DNA of 64,000 bases, taken from positions 4,681,501 through 4,745,500 of the forward strand of contig NZ_CP108430.1 in NCBI RefSeq assembly GCF_041435335.1, written 5' to 3'. The notes under the pieces are model-generated. The model ran no database searches. It was not told the DNA's origin and was given only the letters and a program-made list of their open reading frames with translations. This DNA comes from Streptomyces sp. NBC_01283 (GTDB lineage: Bacteria > Actinomycetota > Actinomycetes > Streptomycetales > Streptomycetaceae). Position 1 is the stretch's first letter. Each line of letters begins with the position of its first letter. The position numbers and the translations under genes were made by a program. This document shows positions 9,130-17,116 of the stretch, one piece after another.

Positions 9130-9999
9130 TCAGCCGGCCGCGACCGTCAGCGGCGCGAAGCGGCGGGTCCAGTCGCCGGGCAGCTCGGGGATGCCGTACG
9201 TCATCACGGCATTGAAGGCGATCGGCGCGAGCCCCCGCTCCTTCACCCAGGCGAGCAACTCTTCGTGGCGTACGTCGATGTCGGTGCGCAGCGGCCGGTC
9301 CGAGCCCTCGGCGAGCGAGGCGATCAGGGCCTTAGCCGTCTCCGTGTCCGGTGCGATCAGGGGGCCGATGACATGGGTCTCCATGTTCGGCCAGGCACCC
9401 GCGTAGCCCGTGATCGTGCCGTTCGACTCCGCGACCCGCAGTTGGTCGACGAAGGCGGGGAGCCGGGTGAGCACGTGCGTGCGGTCGAGGCCGAAGACCT
9501 CGGTGTCGAGCCGGACGATCGCGGGCAGGTCCTCCGCGGTCGCCGGCCGGGTGGCGACGTCCGGCAGTGGGCCGCCGGGAGTGAACCGGCCGCGGACCAT
9601 CTCGGCGCGGCCGGTGGTCTTGAAGCCGAGCTGCTCGTAGAGGGGCAGGCCGGTCGGCGTCGCGTGGAGGGTGAGCGGGGTGGTGCCTGCGCCCTCGACG
9701 ACGTATCGCATCAGGCGGCGGCCGAGGCCCTGGCGGGCGTGCCGCTCGGCGACGAGGACCATGCCGATCGCTCCGAGGCCGGGGCGCTCGTGTGGTCCGT
9801 ATTCGGTCACCACACAGGCGGCCACGAGGCCGTCACCGTCGGGGTCGTCGATGCCGTAGCCCGTACCGGCCGAGAGCAGGAGCCCCCATTTGTGGTCCTC
9901 GCGTGGCCAGCCTCGATCCTGCGACAGGTCGGCGCAGGCGGTGAGATCACGGAGGGTCAGCCGGCGGATGGGCAGGGCGGAGAGGGTAGGTGTCGACAC
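9130..9999 (-). CDS. GNAT family N-acetyltransferase, tandem-domain type
   Basis: A 289-residue protein with two acetyltransferase-like halves. The N-terminal half (about residues 10-135) keeps the acetyl-CoA loop in AIGMVLVAERHARQGLGRRLMRYV and the helix LPLYEQLGFKTTGRAEM. The C-terminal half (about 150-285) contains RPATAEDLPAIVRLDTEVFGLDR and GYAGAWPNMETHVIGPLIAPD but lacks a clear R-x-x-G-x-G loop, as in the Eis-like or DUF1248-linked two-domain GNATs where only one half is catalytic. The substrate is unknown. It is 5 bp upstream of the next gene's stop region and reads in the same direction as the membrane protein that follows upstream, so linkage to it is possible. Confidence 0.88.
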   Translation of the reverse strand: MSTPTLSALPIRRLTLRDLTACADLSQDRGWPREDHKWGLLLSAGTGYGIDDPDGDGLVAACVVTEYGPHERPGLGAIGMVLVAERHARQGLGRRLMRYVVEGAGTTPLTLHATPTGLPLYEQLGFKTTGRAEMVRGRFTPGGPLPDVATRPATAEDLPAIVRLDTEVFGLDRTHVLTRLPAFVDQLRVAESNGTITGYAGAWPNMETHVIGPLIAPDTETAKALIASLAEGSDRPLRTDIDVRHEELLAWVKERGLAPIAFNAVMTYGIPELPGDWTRRFAPLTVAAG

Positions 10000-10004
10000 T
10001 CGGC

Positions 10005-10565
10005 TCAGGCTGTCTGACGCATGACCTTGGCGTCCACCGGTTTGTGGGCAGAAGCACGTTGGTTTTGGCCACGTTGCTTCCGGCCACGGCGGGTCAGGCC
10101 CCAGGGCTTGAGTACCGAGATGACCGTCATGAAGAGATAGGCGCTCAGGGAGACGATGGGGCCCGCGATCAAGTCGGTCGGATCCGTCACCGGGGCGCCC
10201 GCGGACACGGTGGCGACCGTGTCGTTGATGCCCGGACGCAGCACGAACGCCGATGCGGCGGTGGTGGCCAAGGTCAGCCAGAACTTCGTGTAGACCCAGC
10301 GGTGCCTGGCAAGGCCCCAGGGAGTCCCGAGGGACAGCAGCAGGCCGCTCAACAGCGTGCGCAGCGCTAGCGGCAGCACCAGCCAGTCCGCGAACAGCTT
10401 CATGGAGCGGGCGGCGGCCTCGGTGACCGCGGGGGAATCCGTGGTGATGGCCGCGAAGGCAAGCGCGAGCAGGCCGAGCGTGAGCCCGAGCCAGCCTGCG
10501 GCGGCGATGACATGGACGACGAGGGTGGCCCGGCGAGCGGGGCGGCGTAGTTTCACGTGAAACAC
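10005..10565 (-). CDS. Four-helix membrane protein (DUF2269-like)
   Basis: A 186-residue membrane protein with about four transmembrane helices: LVVHVIAAAGWLGLTLGLLAL, LVLPLALRTLLSGLLLSLGTP, FWLTLATTAASAFVLR, and IAGPIVSLSAYLFMTVISVL. A VHVxxAxGWLG motif near the start is typical of DUF2269 and similar integral membrane proteins. The C-terminus is basic and cytoplasmic (LTRRGRKQRGQNQR). The GTG start at 10565 is chosen because it gives MFHVKLRR, in which the second to fifth codons are formed by a parS site; no strong ribosome site is visible, so an upstream in-frame ATG overlapping the divergent HAD gene cannot be excluded. The function is unknown. Confidence 0.75.
   Translation of the reverse strand: MFHVKLRRPARRATLVVHVIAAAGWLGLTLGLLALAFAAITTDSPAVTEAAARSMKLFADWLVLPLALRTLLSGLLLSLGTPWGLARHRWVYTKFWLTLATTAASAFVLRPGINDTVATVSAGAPVTDPTDLIAGPIVSLSAYLFMTVISVLKPWGLTRRGRKQRGQNQRASAHKPVDAKVMRQTA
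10550..10563. other. parS site, exact match, inside the 5' codons of a membrane-protein gene
   Basis: GTTTCACGTGAAAC matches consensus at all 14 positions. Read on the minus strand it encodes the Phe-His-Val-Lys of the neighbouring gene's start. ParB binding here would cover the translation start and part of the divergent promoter region of the HAD hydrolase gene. Confidence 0.92.
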
Positions 10566-10632
10566 GGTGCCGGGATCGGCGGCCGAAGGCGTCTGACGGC
10601 GGGAGTAACCGCGGGTACTAGCCTCGGCGTAC

Positions 10633-11265
10633 ATGGCACGCCTTCACCTCTTCGACCTGGACGGAACGCTGCTGCACGGCACGGCGGCTCCCGTGGAGAT
10701 CTCGCGCCAGCTCGGCCTCGACGCGGAGATCGCCGAGCTGGAACGGGACTTCGTGACGCAGCGAATCGACTCGCCGCAGTACGCGGCCCGTGTGCATGCC
10801 CTGTGGGCGGATCTCACGGACGGGCAGGTCACCGCAGCCTTCGACGGTGCACCGTGGCTGACGGGGATCCGTGAGACCTGGGCGGAGATCCGGGAGGGCG
10901 GCGACTACTGCGCGGTGATCTCGCTGTCGCCCTCGTTCTTCGTGGAACGGCTGCTCGGCTGGGGTGCGCATGCCGCGCACGGCTCGATTTTCCCCGCTGT
11001 GCCGTTCACCGAGCCGGTGAATCCGACGGGCATTCTCAACGCCGCGGCCAAGGTGAAGATCGCGAACCGGCTCTGTGAAGAGTTCGGGGTGGGGCGGTCC
11101 GATTGCATCGCTTATGGAGACTCGCTCTCCGACGTGGAGCTGTTCGGAGCGGTGCCCGTCTCGGTCGCCGTCAATGCGGATCAGCGGCTGGTCGGGCTCG
11201 CGACCCACTCTTATGTCGGTCGTGATCTGCGTAAGGCGTATGAATTGGTGCGCGACGCCCGGTAA
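10633..11265 (+). CDS. HAD-IB family hydrolase (SerB-like phosphatase)
   Basis: A 210-residue haloacid-dehalogenase phosphatase of the phosphoserine phosphatase-like subfamily IB. Motif I is DLDGTLL with the nucleophile Asp at about residue 8, motif II is the Ser in VISLSPSFF, motif III is the Lys in AAKVKIANRL, and motif IV is GDSLSDVELF. A helical cap with the DSPQYAARVHALWADLTDGQV segment follows motif I. The ligand is likely a small phosphomonoester, but it is not clearly SerB. It is divergent from the DUF2269-like gene and the two starts are only about 70 bp apart around a parS site. Confidence 0.9.
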   Translation: MARLHLFDLDGTLLHGTAAPVEISRQLGLDAEIAELERDFVTQRIDSPQYAARVHALWADLTDGQVTAAFDGAPWLTGIRETWAEIREGGDYCAVISLSPSFFVERLLGWGAHAAHGSIFPAVPFTEPVNPTGILNAAAKVKIANRLCEEFGVGRSDCIAYGDSLSDVELFGAVPVSVAVNADQRLVGLATHSYVGRDLRKAYELVRDAR

Positions 11266-11319
11266 TTGGAGCAATTGGCGGGCACCAGTCGCTTAATTCC
11301 TGCTTAAGGGCGGTGGGAC

Positions 11320-11383
11320 TTGTGTGCCGGACGGCTGCCGGTATGGTCGAGTCCGGTTCGGGCCGGGTGCTCTCTGAGCACCC
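11320..11383 (+). promoter_or_regulatory. Candidate promoter and structured leader of the globin-reductase gene
   Basis: The 390-bp gap 11266-11657 has no gene but contains TTGTGT (11320-11325) and TATGGT (11342-11347) with 16-bp spacing, a plausible sigma-70-like promoter. About 18 bp further on is an 8-bp perfect hairpin with a 3-nt loop, GGGTGCTC (11365-11372) and GAGCACCC (11376-11383). This leaves a leader of roughly 300 nt before the start codon. It may be an attenuator or a cis-regulatory RNA; no known riboswitch class was recognised. Confidence 0.4.
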
Positions 11384-11657
11384 CTGGGGGGCACGGCGGA
11401 GGGCAGCGAAGCCTAACGGGGCGAAGTGATCGAAGACCTGAACTTTCCGTTATGCGACCGGCGTGACGGCGAGGGATGGGACGCTGCCATGAGAGGACTG
11501 CGGGCAATGTCACATTTGACGCCTACTTGTCCGTAGGGTCCGGTAATTCGAGGTTCAATGTGGCCACATTGGCGGCCGAGGCGGAGCGGGGAAAGTAAGC
11601 GGCTTCCTTCAGGGAAGTGCACGGACCGACTGAGAGATGTTCGAGGCGAGGCACAGC

Positions 11658-13196
11658 ATGGACGCTCCGACCACCACGTCGGCGGGCAACGGCACTTCCG
11701 GTGACAGCGGCGGTGGAGGCGGCTGGTTCACCCCGCGGAAGGCGCCGAAGCCGCCGGAGGGCGGCGAGCAGCAGACCCGGCCCGAAGGTGGCGAGCCCGA
11801 GGCGGCCGAGGGCCGCCGGGTCTCCGCCATACGTCCCGTGGGCAGGCCCGGCACGGCTGCCCCCGACCCGGAAGCCGGCCCCGCGCCCCAACCCGGCGAC
11901 GCGGCAGCGGAGCGAATACCGGCCGACCGGGAAGCAGCCGAAGCGACACCCGCACCGGCTCCCGCTCCGTTCGTGCCGCAGAACGCGCCGCAGAACGCGC
12001 CGCAGAGCGCACCTCAGGCCCCGGCGCCCCATCCCGAGCCGCCGCGCTCCGAACGCGTACCGGAACCACGGAAGCCCTCCCCCACGGGTTCCCCCGACGC
12101 GATCCGCGTCCAGCGCACCATGGCCGAAGTAGCCCCCGTCGCCGACAAGGTGACCTCGTACTTCTACGCGCTGCTCTTCACCCGGCATCCCGACCTGCGC
12201 CCCTTGTTCCCCGCCGCGATGGACACCCAGCGCGACCGGCTGCTCAAGGCGCTGCTGACCGCCGCCGAGAACATCGACCATGCCGACGCGCTCGCCGCGT
12301 ATCTGAAGAACCTCGGGCGTGGACACCGTAAGTACGGCACCCGGCCCGAGCACTACCCGGCCGTCGGTGAATGCCTGATCGGCTCGCTCAGCCGGTACGC
12401 GAGCGCGATCTGGGACGAGGAGACCGAGGCCGCCTGGGTCCGGACGTACACGACGATCTCCCAGATCATGATCGACGCGGCCGCCGCGGATGAACTGCGC
12501 GCCCCTGCCTGGTGGCTCGCCGAGGTCGTCTCGCACGACCTCAGGACGCCTGACATCGCTGTCGTCACCGTCCGGCCCGATCAGCCCTACCCCTTCCTGG
12601 CAGGCCAGTACACGAGCCTGGAGACGCCCTGGTGGCCGCGCATCTGGCGGCACTACTCGTTCGCGTCGGCGCCGCGCTCCGACGGACTGCTCTCGTTCCA
12701 CGTGAAGGCCGTCCCCGCGGGCTGGGTCTCCAACGCCCTGGTGCACCACGCCCGCCCCGGCGACGTCCTGCGCCTCGGCGCGCCCGCGGGTTCGATGACC
12801 GTCGACCATTCCACCGACAGCGGCCTGCTCTGTCTGGGCGGGGGCACCGGCATCGCCCCCATCAAGGCACTCGTCGAGGACGTCGCCGAGCACGGCGAAC
12901 GGCGGCCGGTCGAGGTCTTCTACGGAGCCCGCACCGATCACGACCTGTACGACATCGACACGATGCTGCGGCTCCAGCAGACCCATCCCTGGCTCTCGGT
13001 CCGCCCGGTCGTCGACGGGCACGCCCACTTCCCGGACGCCGTGCGCGAGTACGGCCCCTGGAACGAGTACGACGCCTACCTCTCGGGCCCGCCCGGCATG
13101 ATCCGCAGTGGGGTGGACGCGTTGCGGGACATCGGCATCCCGGCCGGCCGCATCCGCCACGACTCCGTCGAGGAACTGGTCACCACGGGCGATTAG
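11658..13196 (+). CDS. Globin-ferredoxin reductase fusion (flavohaemoglobin-like) with proline-rich N-terminus
   Basis: A 512-residue protein combining a long disordered N-terminus (about 1-145, rich in P, A, E and G, with a PQNAPQNAPQSAPQ repeat), a globin domain (about 148-277) and an FAD/NAD(P) reductase (about 285-505). In the globin, VADKVTSYFYALLFTRHPDLRPLFP is the A-B region and GRGHRKYGTRPEHY carries the expected proximal His. FAD binding is shown by RHYSFAS (about 328), NAD binding by GGGTGIAPIKAL (about 393) and the end by SGPPGM. Related enzymes dioxygenate nitric oxide to nitrate. The start at 11658 has GAGGCGAGG upstream; an ATG at 11637 is possible. The N-terminal extension of this length is unusual for classical Hmp. 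Confidence 0.88.
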   Translation: MDAPTTTSAGNGTSGDSGGGGGWFTPRKAPKPPEGGEQQTRPEGGEPEAAEGRRVSAIRPVGRPGTAAPDPEAGPAPQPGDAAAERIPADREAAEATPAPAPAPFVPQNAPQNAPQSAPQAPAPHPEPPRSERVPEPRKPSPTGSPDAIRVQRTMAEVAPVADKVTSYFYALLFTRHPDLRPLFPAAMDTQRDRLLKALLTAAENIDHADALAAYLKNLGRGHRKYGTRPEHYPAVGECLIGSLSRYASAIWDEETEAAWVRTYTTISQIMIDAAAADELRAPAWWLAEVVSHDLRTPDIAVVTVRPDQPYPFLAGQYTSLETPWWPRIWRHYSFASAPRSDGLLSFHVKAVPAGWVSNALVHHARPGDVLRLGAPAGSMTVDHSTDSGLLCLGGGTGIAPIKALVEDVAEHGERRPVEVFYGARTDHDLYDIDTMLRLQQTHPWLSVRPVVDGHAHFPDAVREYGPWNEYDAYLSGPPGMIRSGVDALRDIGIPAGRIRHDSVEELVTTGD

Positions 13197-13259
13197 CCCC
13201 GATCAGGTAGCCCCGGTCACGCCAGTCTCGATCAGGGATGTGTGGCCAGCTCGGCAGAA

Positions 13260-13742
13260 TCAGCCCAGGTCAGGGGCGTGCATCGCCCGTACGCCCTCGA
13301 TGTTGCCGTCCAGGTAGTGCCGCAGTGACAGCGGTACGAGGTGGACCGAGGCGATTCCGACCCGGGTGAAGGGCACATGGACGATCTCGTACTCGCCGCA
13401 CGGCTCCTCGATCTCCGGGCCGTGCCGCAGCGAGGCGTCCATGGACTCCAGGCGGCAGACGAAGAAGTGCTGGACCTTGACGCCGGTCGCGCCACCGTCC
13501 TCGCCGATGTGCTCGACGGTGTCCACGAAGCAGGGCACCACGTCGGAAATCTTGGCGCCGAGCTCCTCGTGGACCTCACGATGGAGCGCGTCGACGACGG
13601 TCGCGTCCTCTGGCTCCACGCCGCCACCGGGGGTGAGCCAGTAGGGATCGACGCCGGGTTTGGTCCGCTTGATCAGGATCAGGTCGTCGCCATCGAGCAG
13701 GACGGCGCGTGCGGTGCGCTTGACCACGGGTCGGACGGTCAT
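13260..13742 (-). CDS. NUDIX hydrolase
   Basis: A 160-residue nucleoside-diphosphate-linked-X hydrolase. The Nudix box is complete: GGGVEPEDATVVDALHREVHEELG, i.e. G-x5-E-x7-R-E-x-x-E-E-x-G, preceded by the substrate-side strand RAVLLDGDDLILIKRTKPG and PYWLTPGG. The C-terminus carries CGEYEIVHVPFTRV and HLVPLSLRHYL. The exact substrate cannot be told from the sequence. A parS variant lies just upstream of the ATG (13764-13777). It is convergent with the globin-reductase gene over a 63-bp gap. Confidence 0.93.
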   Translation of the reverse strand: MTVRPVVKRTARAVLLDGDDLILIKRTKPGVDPYWLTPGGGVEPEDATVVDALHREVHEELGAKISDVVPCFVDTVEHIGEDGGATGVKVQHFFVCRLESMDASLRHGPEIEEPCGEYEIVHVPFTRVGIASVHLVPLSLRHYLDGNIEGVRAMHAPDLG

Positions 13743-13763
13743 GGGAGGAATGTGGCCCGGACT

Positions 13764-13777
13764 GTTCCACGTGAAAC
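13764..13777. other. parS-like site, one mismatch
   Basis: GTTCCACGTGAAAC differs from the consensus GTTTCACGTGAAAC at one position (T to C at base 4). It lies in the 59-bp gap between the NUDIX start (13742) and the LysR stop (13802), covering the NUDIX promoter region. One-mismatch sites are functional in some Streptomyces parS sets; binding here is inferred. Confidence 0.65.
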
Positions 13778-13801
13778 ATCGTGAACCAGCCGGAGTCCTG
13801 C

Positions 13802-14704
13802 TCAAGCCCAGTCGACGGCAGCGCGCAGCAGCCACTCGTGCGCCCGCGCGATGTGCGTCATCGCGAGCGTGCCGGTGCGTACGACCAGGAAATACGTGCG
13901 CAGGGGCGGCACCGCTGGGTCCAGCAGGGCTACGACCTCGCCACTCTTCAGGGCGGGCGCACAGAGATAGCGCGGTAGCACGGCAAGACCCGCCCCGCTG
14001 GCGACGCAGGAGAGCACGGCCCGCAGGTCCGGCACAATGACGGCGCCCGATGCGGCCGGACGGGTGTCGAAGACGGCGGACCAGTAGCGGGCGACCAGTG
14101 GCAGCGACTCGTGCACCTCCACCACGGGCAGGTTCTCCAGCGCCGAAGCGCCCTTGCGGCGCAGTCCGGGCCCGATGCGGGCCGCCCAGTGCGGGCCCGC
14201 GACCAGGACGTGCTCCTCGTCGCACAGCGGCGTCGCGGTGAGCAGTGAGCCGCGCGGCCTGGCGGTGCTGATGGCCAGGTCGTGATGCCCGGCCGAGAGC
14301 CCTTCGATGACCTCTTCCGCGTTGCCGAACGAGGTACGCAGTGCGTAGCCCTGTCCGTCCTGCCCGGTCAGTGAAGTGAGGGCGGGTAACGCACGGGCCG
14401 CGGTGAACTCCGGGGGGCCCGCGAGGTGGAGGGTGCGTACCGAGGAGTCTTCTTCGAGTCCTGTCTCGGCGATCTCCACCAGGGCGTCGAGATGCGGCGC
14501 GGCCTTGTGGGCGAGCTCGTCCCCGATGGTCGTGGGCGTGACGCCGCGCGCCTGGCGCAGGAACAGGGGGCGGCCGAGCTGCTGCTCAAGGGTGCGTATC
14601 TGCGAGGTGACGGCCGGCTGGGACAGGCCGAGCAGGGCAGCCGCGCGTGTGAAGGAGCCGGCCCGGTGCACGGTCACAAACGTGCGCAGCAAGGCCAGAT
14701 CCAC
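13802..14704 (-). CDS. LysR family transcriptional regulator
   Basis: A 300-residue LTTR. The helix-turn-helix is at residues 1-60: LALLRTFVTVHRAGSFTRAAALLGLSQPAVTSQIRTLEQQLGRPLFLR. The effector-binding half includes LHLAGPPEFTAARALPAL, LSAGHHDLAISTARPRG and VASGAGLAVLPRYLCAPAL. The GTG at 14704 follows a strong SD (GGGGAGGG); an upstream in-frame extension to 14803 lacks homology. The adjacent region has a promoter reading away from it, but the first divergent protein gene is more than 2 kb off, so its classic target may be the small transcript described at 14817. Confidence 0.92.
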   Translation of the reverse strand: MDLALLRTFVTVHRAGSFTRAAALLGLSQPAVTSQIRTLEQQLGRPLFLRQARGVTPTTIGDELAHKAAPHLDALVEIAETGLEEDSSVRTLHLAGPPEFTAARALPALTSLTGQDGQGYALRTSFGNAEEVIEGLSAGHHDLAISTARPRGSLLTATPLCDEEHVLVAGPHWAARIGPGLRRKGASALENLPVVEVHESLPLVARYWSAVFDTRPAASGAVIVPDLRAVLSCVASGAGLAVLPRYLCAPALKSGEVVALLDPAVPPLRTYFLVVRTGTLAMTHIARAHEWLLRAAVDWA

Positions 14705-14816
14705 GGCGATGCCCTCCCCTCTCGGCCCGCGGGCCGCAGCCAAACTATAAATATGTCGATAGGTGTCTGCCGCTACTGTGATTGGACACTGACACAGAGT
14801 CAACTAGCCTGGTTCG

Positions 14817-14885
14817 CGCGGTTCTTCGCGCGCAGAACCGGAACGGTCCGAGCCACGAGGGGGGAGGCTCGGGCCGTTCGTTGTG
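14817..14885 (+). ncRNA. Candidate small RNA divergent from the LysR gene
   Basis: TTGGAC (14782-14787) and TAGCCT (14805-14810) with a 17-bp spacer form a good promoter reading right. The predicted start near 14817 is followed by a short hairpin (GGTTCT/AGAACC, about 14819-14839) and then by a strong terminator-like hairpin at 14841-14879. No start codon with an open frame to a protein lies between. The predicted transcript is about 65-70 nt. LysR regulators often control divergent promoters, so this RNA is a candidate target. Based on sequence only. Confidence 0.4.
14841..14879. terminator. Hairpin terminator
   Basis: GAACGGTCCGAGCC (14841-14854) pairs with 14866-14879 with a single G-U type mismatch and an 11-nt loop. 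It could end the small plus-strand transcript and the gamma-lyase transcript coming from the right. A 15-bp direct repeat follows. Confidence 0.7.
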
Positions 14886-14916
14886 CGTACTCCAGTACTA
14901 GTTGTGCGTACTCCAG
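14881..14916. repeat. 15-bp direct repeat
   Basis: TTGTGCGTACTCCAG occurs at 14881-14895 and again exactly at 14902-14916 (21-bp period). It lies between the terminator hairpin and the 3' end of the gamma-lyase gene. No function is apparent. Confidence 0.7.
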
Positions 14917-14955
14917 CAGTAGCCGCGAGGGGTGGCCCGCACCCACTCGGGTCCG

Positions 14956-16161
14956 TCAGCCCGCCGACTCGTCCAGCGCGCGCAGCACGTCCCCGACCAG
15001 GTCATCAGGGTCCTCGGACCCGGCGGAGAGGCGGATGAAGCCCTCCGCGACGGCGTCCCCTCCCCAGCGGCCACGCCGCTCCGCGGTGGAACGCACGCCG
15101 CCGAAGCTCGTCGCGTCGTCGACCAGACGCAGTGCGTCGAGGAAACGATCGGCACGCGCGCGTGAGGGCAGCGTGAAGGAGACCACGCACCCGAAGCGCC
15201 GCATCTGCTGCGCAGCGATCTTGTACGAGGGGTCGTCGGGCAGCCCCGGATAGCGGAGCCCCGTCACCTCACCGCGGGCGCGCAGTGCCTCGGCCAGGGC
15301 AAGGGCGTTGGCGTTCTGGCGCTCGGCGCGCAGGTGGAGCGTGGCGAGCGAGCGATGCGCCAGCCATGCCTCCATGGGCCCCGGGATGGCCCCGACGATC
15401 TTGCGCCAGCGCCGCACAGCGGCGGTCAACTCCGCGTCGCGGCAGGCGACGTACCCAAGGAGGATGTCGCCGTGGCCGGTGAGCATCTTGGTGCCGCTGG
15501 CCACGGAGAAGTCGGCGCCGAGATCCAGGGGACGCTGACCGAGCGGCGTGGCCAGGGTGTTGTCGACCGCCACGAGGGCGCCACGCGCGTGTGCCGCGCC
15601 GGCGAGGCGCCGCACGTCGCACACGTCGAGGCCCGGGTTCGACGGCGTCTCGATCCACAGCAGCTTGGCGCCGTCCAGGACGTCGAGCTGGGCGTCGCCA
15701 CCGGTCGGGGCGGTGCGTACCTCGATGCCGTACGCGGTGAGCTGCTCCCTGACGAGGGGCAGCGCCTGATAGCCGTCGTCCGGCAGGACCACCGCGTCCC
15801 CGGCGCGCAGCTGGGAGAAGAGCACTGCTGAGATGGCGGCCATCCCGGAGGCGAAGACCAGGGTCTCGACGTCCGTGCCGAAGGCGCCGTCACTGCCGTC
15901 GCCCGGCGCCTCGAGCTCGCCGATGGCCTGTTCGAGAAGCGTCCAGGTCGGGTTGTCGTCCCGTCCGTAGGTGTACGGCCCGGTGGGATCGCCCGGCAGG
16001 TGGAAGTGCGCGGCGAACACCGGCCCCGGGAGGGTCGGCTCGTGCTTCACCGGCTCGGGGAGGCCGGCCCGTACGGCTCTCGTGCCGTCGCCCATCCCGG
16101 CGCCTGTGCCCGCGGCTGTTCCCGCGCCGGTACCTGCGGATATCGCTGCGGAGTCCGTCAT
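14956..16161 (-). CDS. Trans-sulfuration-type PLP enzyme (cystathionine gamma-lyase-like)
   Basis: A 401-residue Cys/Met-metabolism PLP enzyme. After a glycine/alanine-rich leader it has GPVFAAHFHLPGD, TYGRDDNPTWTLLEQAIGELE, FASGMAAISAVLF (PLP phosphate region), LLWIETPSNPGLDVCDV, VAVDNTLATPL and the Schiff-base lysine in SVASGTKMLTGHGDILLG. SFGGVRSTAERR near the C-terminus is the family's substrate region. It probably makes or splits cystathionine or a related thioether; the exact reaction is not fixed by sequence. Its ATG overlaps the stop of ptpA by 4 bp (ATGA), so the two are translationally coupled. An apparent open frame further upstream is an artefact of GC-rich DNA. Confidence 0.88.
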   Translation of the reverse strand: MTDSAAISAGTGAGTAAGTGAGMGDGTRAVRAGLPEPVKHEPTLPGPVFAAHFHLPGDPTGPYTYGRDDNPTWTLLEQAIGELEAPGDGSDGAFGTDVETLVFASGMAAISAVLFSQLRAGDAVVLPDDGYQALPLVREQLTAYGIEVRTAPTGGDAQLDVLDGAKLLWIETPSNPGLDVCDVRRLAGAAHARGALVAVDNTLATPLGQRPLDLGADFSVASGTKMLTGHGDILLGYVACRDAELTAAVRRWRKIVGAIPGPMEAWLAHRSLATLHLRAERQNANALALAEALRARGEVTGLRYPGLPDDPSYKIAAQQMRRFGCVVSFTLPSRARADRFLDALRLVDDATSFGGVRSTAERRGRWGGDAVAEGFIRLSAGSEDPDDLVGDVLRALDESAG

Positions 16162-16655
16162 GCCGCCCGCCCTTCCCTTGCTTCGCGTACGGCGTCGAGC
16201 AGACCTTCGCTCGCCGCCTCCACCATTCTCAGGCACGCGTCGAACCCGTCGTCGTCCCCGTAGTACGGGTCGGGGACGTCCAGGTCGCCGAGGCCGGCCG
16301 CCACGGGATCGTACGAGCGCAGCAGCCGCACCTTGTCCGCGTCGGCCGGAGTGGGCGCGAGGCGGCGCAGGGCCCGGTGATGACCGGAGTCCAGGGCGAT
16401 GACCAGGTCGAGCCGGGGAAACCAGGAGACCTGGAAACGGCGCGCCACGTGATCGCTCTCGTAGCCGGCCGCCGTCAGGACGGAGAGGGCGCGCGGGTCG
16501 GCGCCGTCCCCCTCGTGCCAGCCGTCGGTGCCCGCACTGTCCACCTGGACGAGGCCGCCGAGTCCGGCCTCGTCCACCCGGGCACGGAAGACGGCTGCGG
16601 CCATGGGGGACCGGCAGATGTTGCCGGTACACACGAAGCACACGGAGAAGGGCAT
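16158..16655 (-). CDS. ptpA: Low-molecular-weight protein tyrosine phosphatase
   Basis: A 165-residue LMW-PTP that removes phosphate from protein tyrosines. The P-loop CTGNICRS places the nucleophile at Cys9 and Arg15 and the general acid motif is DPYYGDDDGF (Asp in VPDPYYG). Length and motif order match PtpA of Streptomyces, which in S. coelicolor and S. lividans affects antibiotic production. The next gene starts inside its stop codon. The start ATG at 16655 directly gives MPFSVCFVCTGN. Confidence 0.93.
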   Translation of the reverse strand: MPFSVCFVCTGNICRSPMAAAVFRARVDEAGLGGLVQVDSAGTDGWHEGDGADPRALSVLTAAGYESDHVARRFQVSWFPRLDLVIALDSGHHRALRRLAPTPADADKVRLLRSYDPVAAGLGDLDVPDPYYGDDDGFDACLRMVEAASEGLLDAVREAREGRAA

Positions 16656-16664
16656 GGGGTGGAC

Positions 16665-17045
16665 TCAGTCCTTGTCGTCGGGCAGGACGACGTTCATCGC
16701 CCAGGACACGATCGAGATGATCAGGCCGCCCAGGACGGCGGTCCAGAACCCCTCGACGTGGAAACTCACGTCGAACTTGTCGGCCAGCCACGACGTGAGC
16801 AGCAGCATCAGGGCGTTGACCACGAGGGTGATCAGGCCCAGGGTCAGGATGAACAGGGGGAAGGTGAGCACCTTCACGACCGGCTTGACCAGGAAGTTCA
16901 CCAGGCCGAAGAGCAGTGCGACGACGATCAGCGTGAGCGTCTTCTTGCCCGTGCTGTCGCCGGTGAGCGTGATCTTGTCGAGGAGCCACACGGCGACGGC
17001 CAGGGCCGCCGCGTTGGCGATCGTCTTGACTACGAAATTCTTCAT
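16665..17045 (-). CDS. Phage holin family 4-type small membrane protein
   Basis: A 126-residue protein with about four hydrophobic helices (NAAALAVAVWLLDKI, TLIVVALLFGLVNFLVKPVVKVL, LFILTLGLITLVVNALMLLLTSWLA, FWTAVLGGLIISIVSWAMNVVL). The pattern FGLVNFLVKPxxKxxTFPLxIxTLGLxxLVxNAL is the signature of the mycobacterial phage holin superfamily IV, widely found in actinobacterial chromosomes with no lysis function known. The ATG at 17045 gives MKNFVVKTIANAAAL. It is 9 bp upstream of ptpA, in the same direction, so probably heads the ptpA operon. It does not suggest a prophage: no other phage gene is nearby. Confidence 0.88.
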   Translation of the reverse strand: MKNFVVKTIANAAALAVAVWLLDKITLTGDSTGKKTLTLIVVALLFGLVNFLVKPVVKVLTFPLFILTLGLITLVVNALMLLLTSWLADKFDVSFHVEGFWTAVLGGLIISIVSWAMNVVLPDDKD

Positions 17046-17116
17046 GTGTCTGATCGTTGCAGACGGACGGCCAGAGCGGTCGGTCCGCTGGCTGGGGCAA
17101 GGGGCGTACGAGGACG

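Noticed and set aside
12696..12709. GTTCCACGTGAAGG in the globin-reductase gene as a parS site.
   Set aside because: Three mismatches to consensus, and the codons encode a conserved FHVK of the reductase domain.
16665..17045. The holin-type protein as a prophage marker.
   Set aside because: Widely chromosomal in actinobacteria and no other phage gene is nearby.
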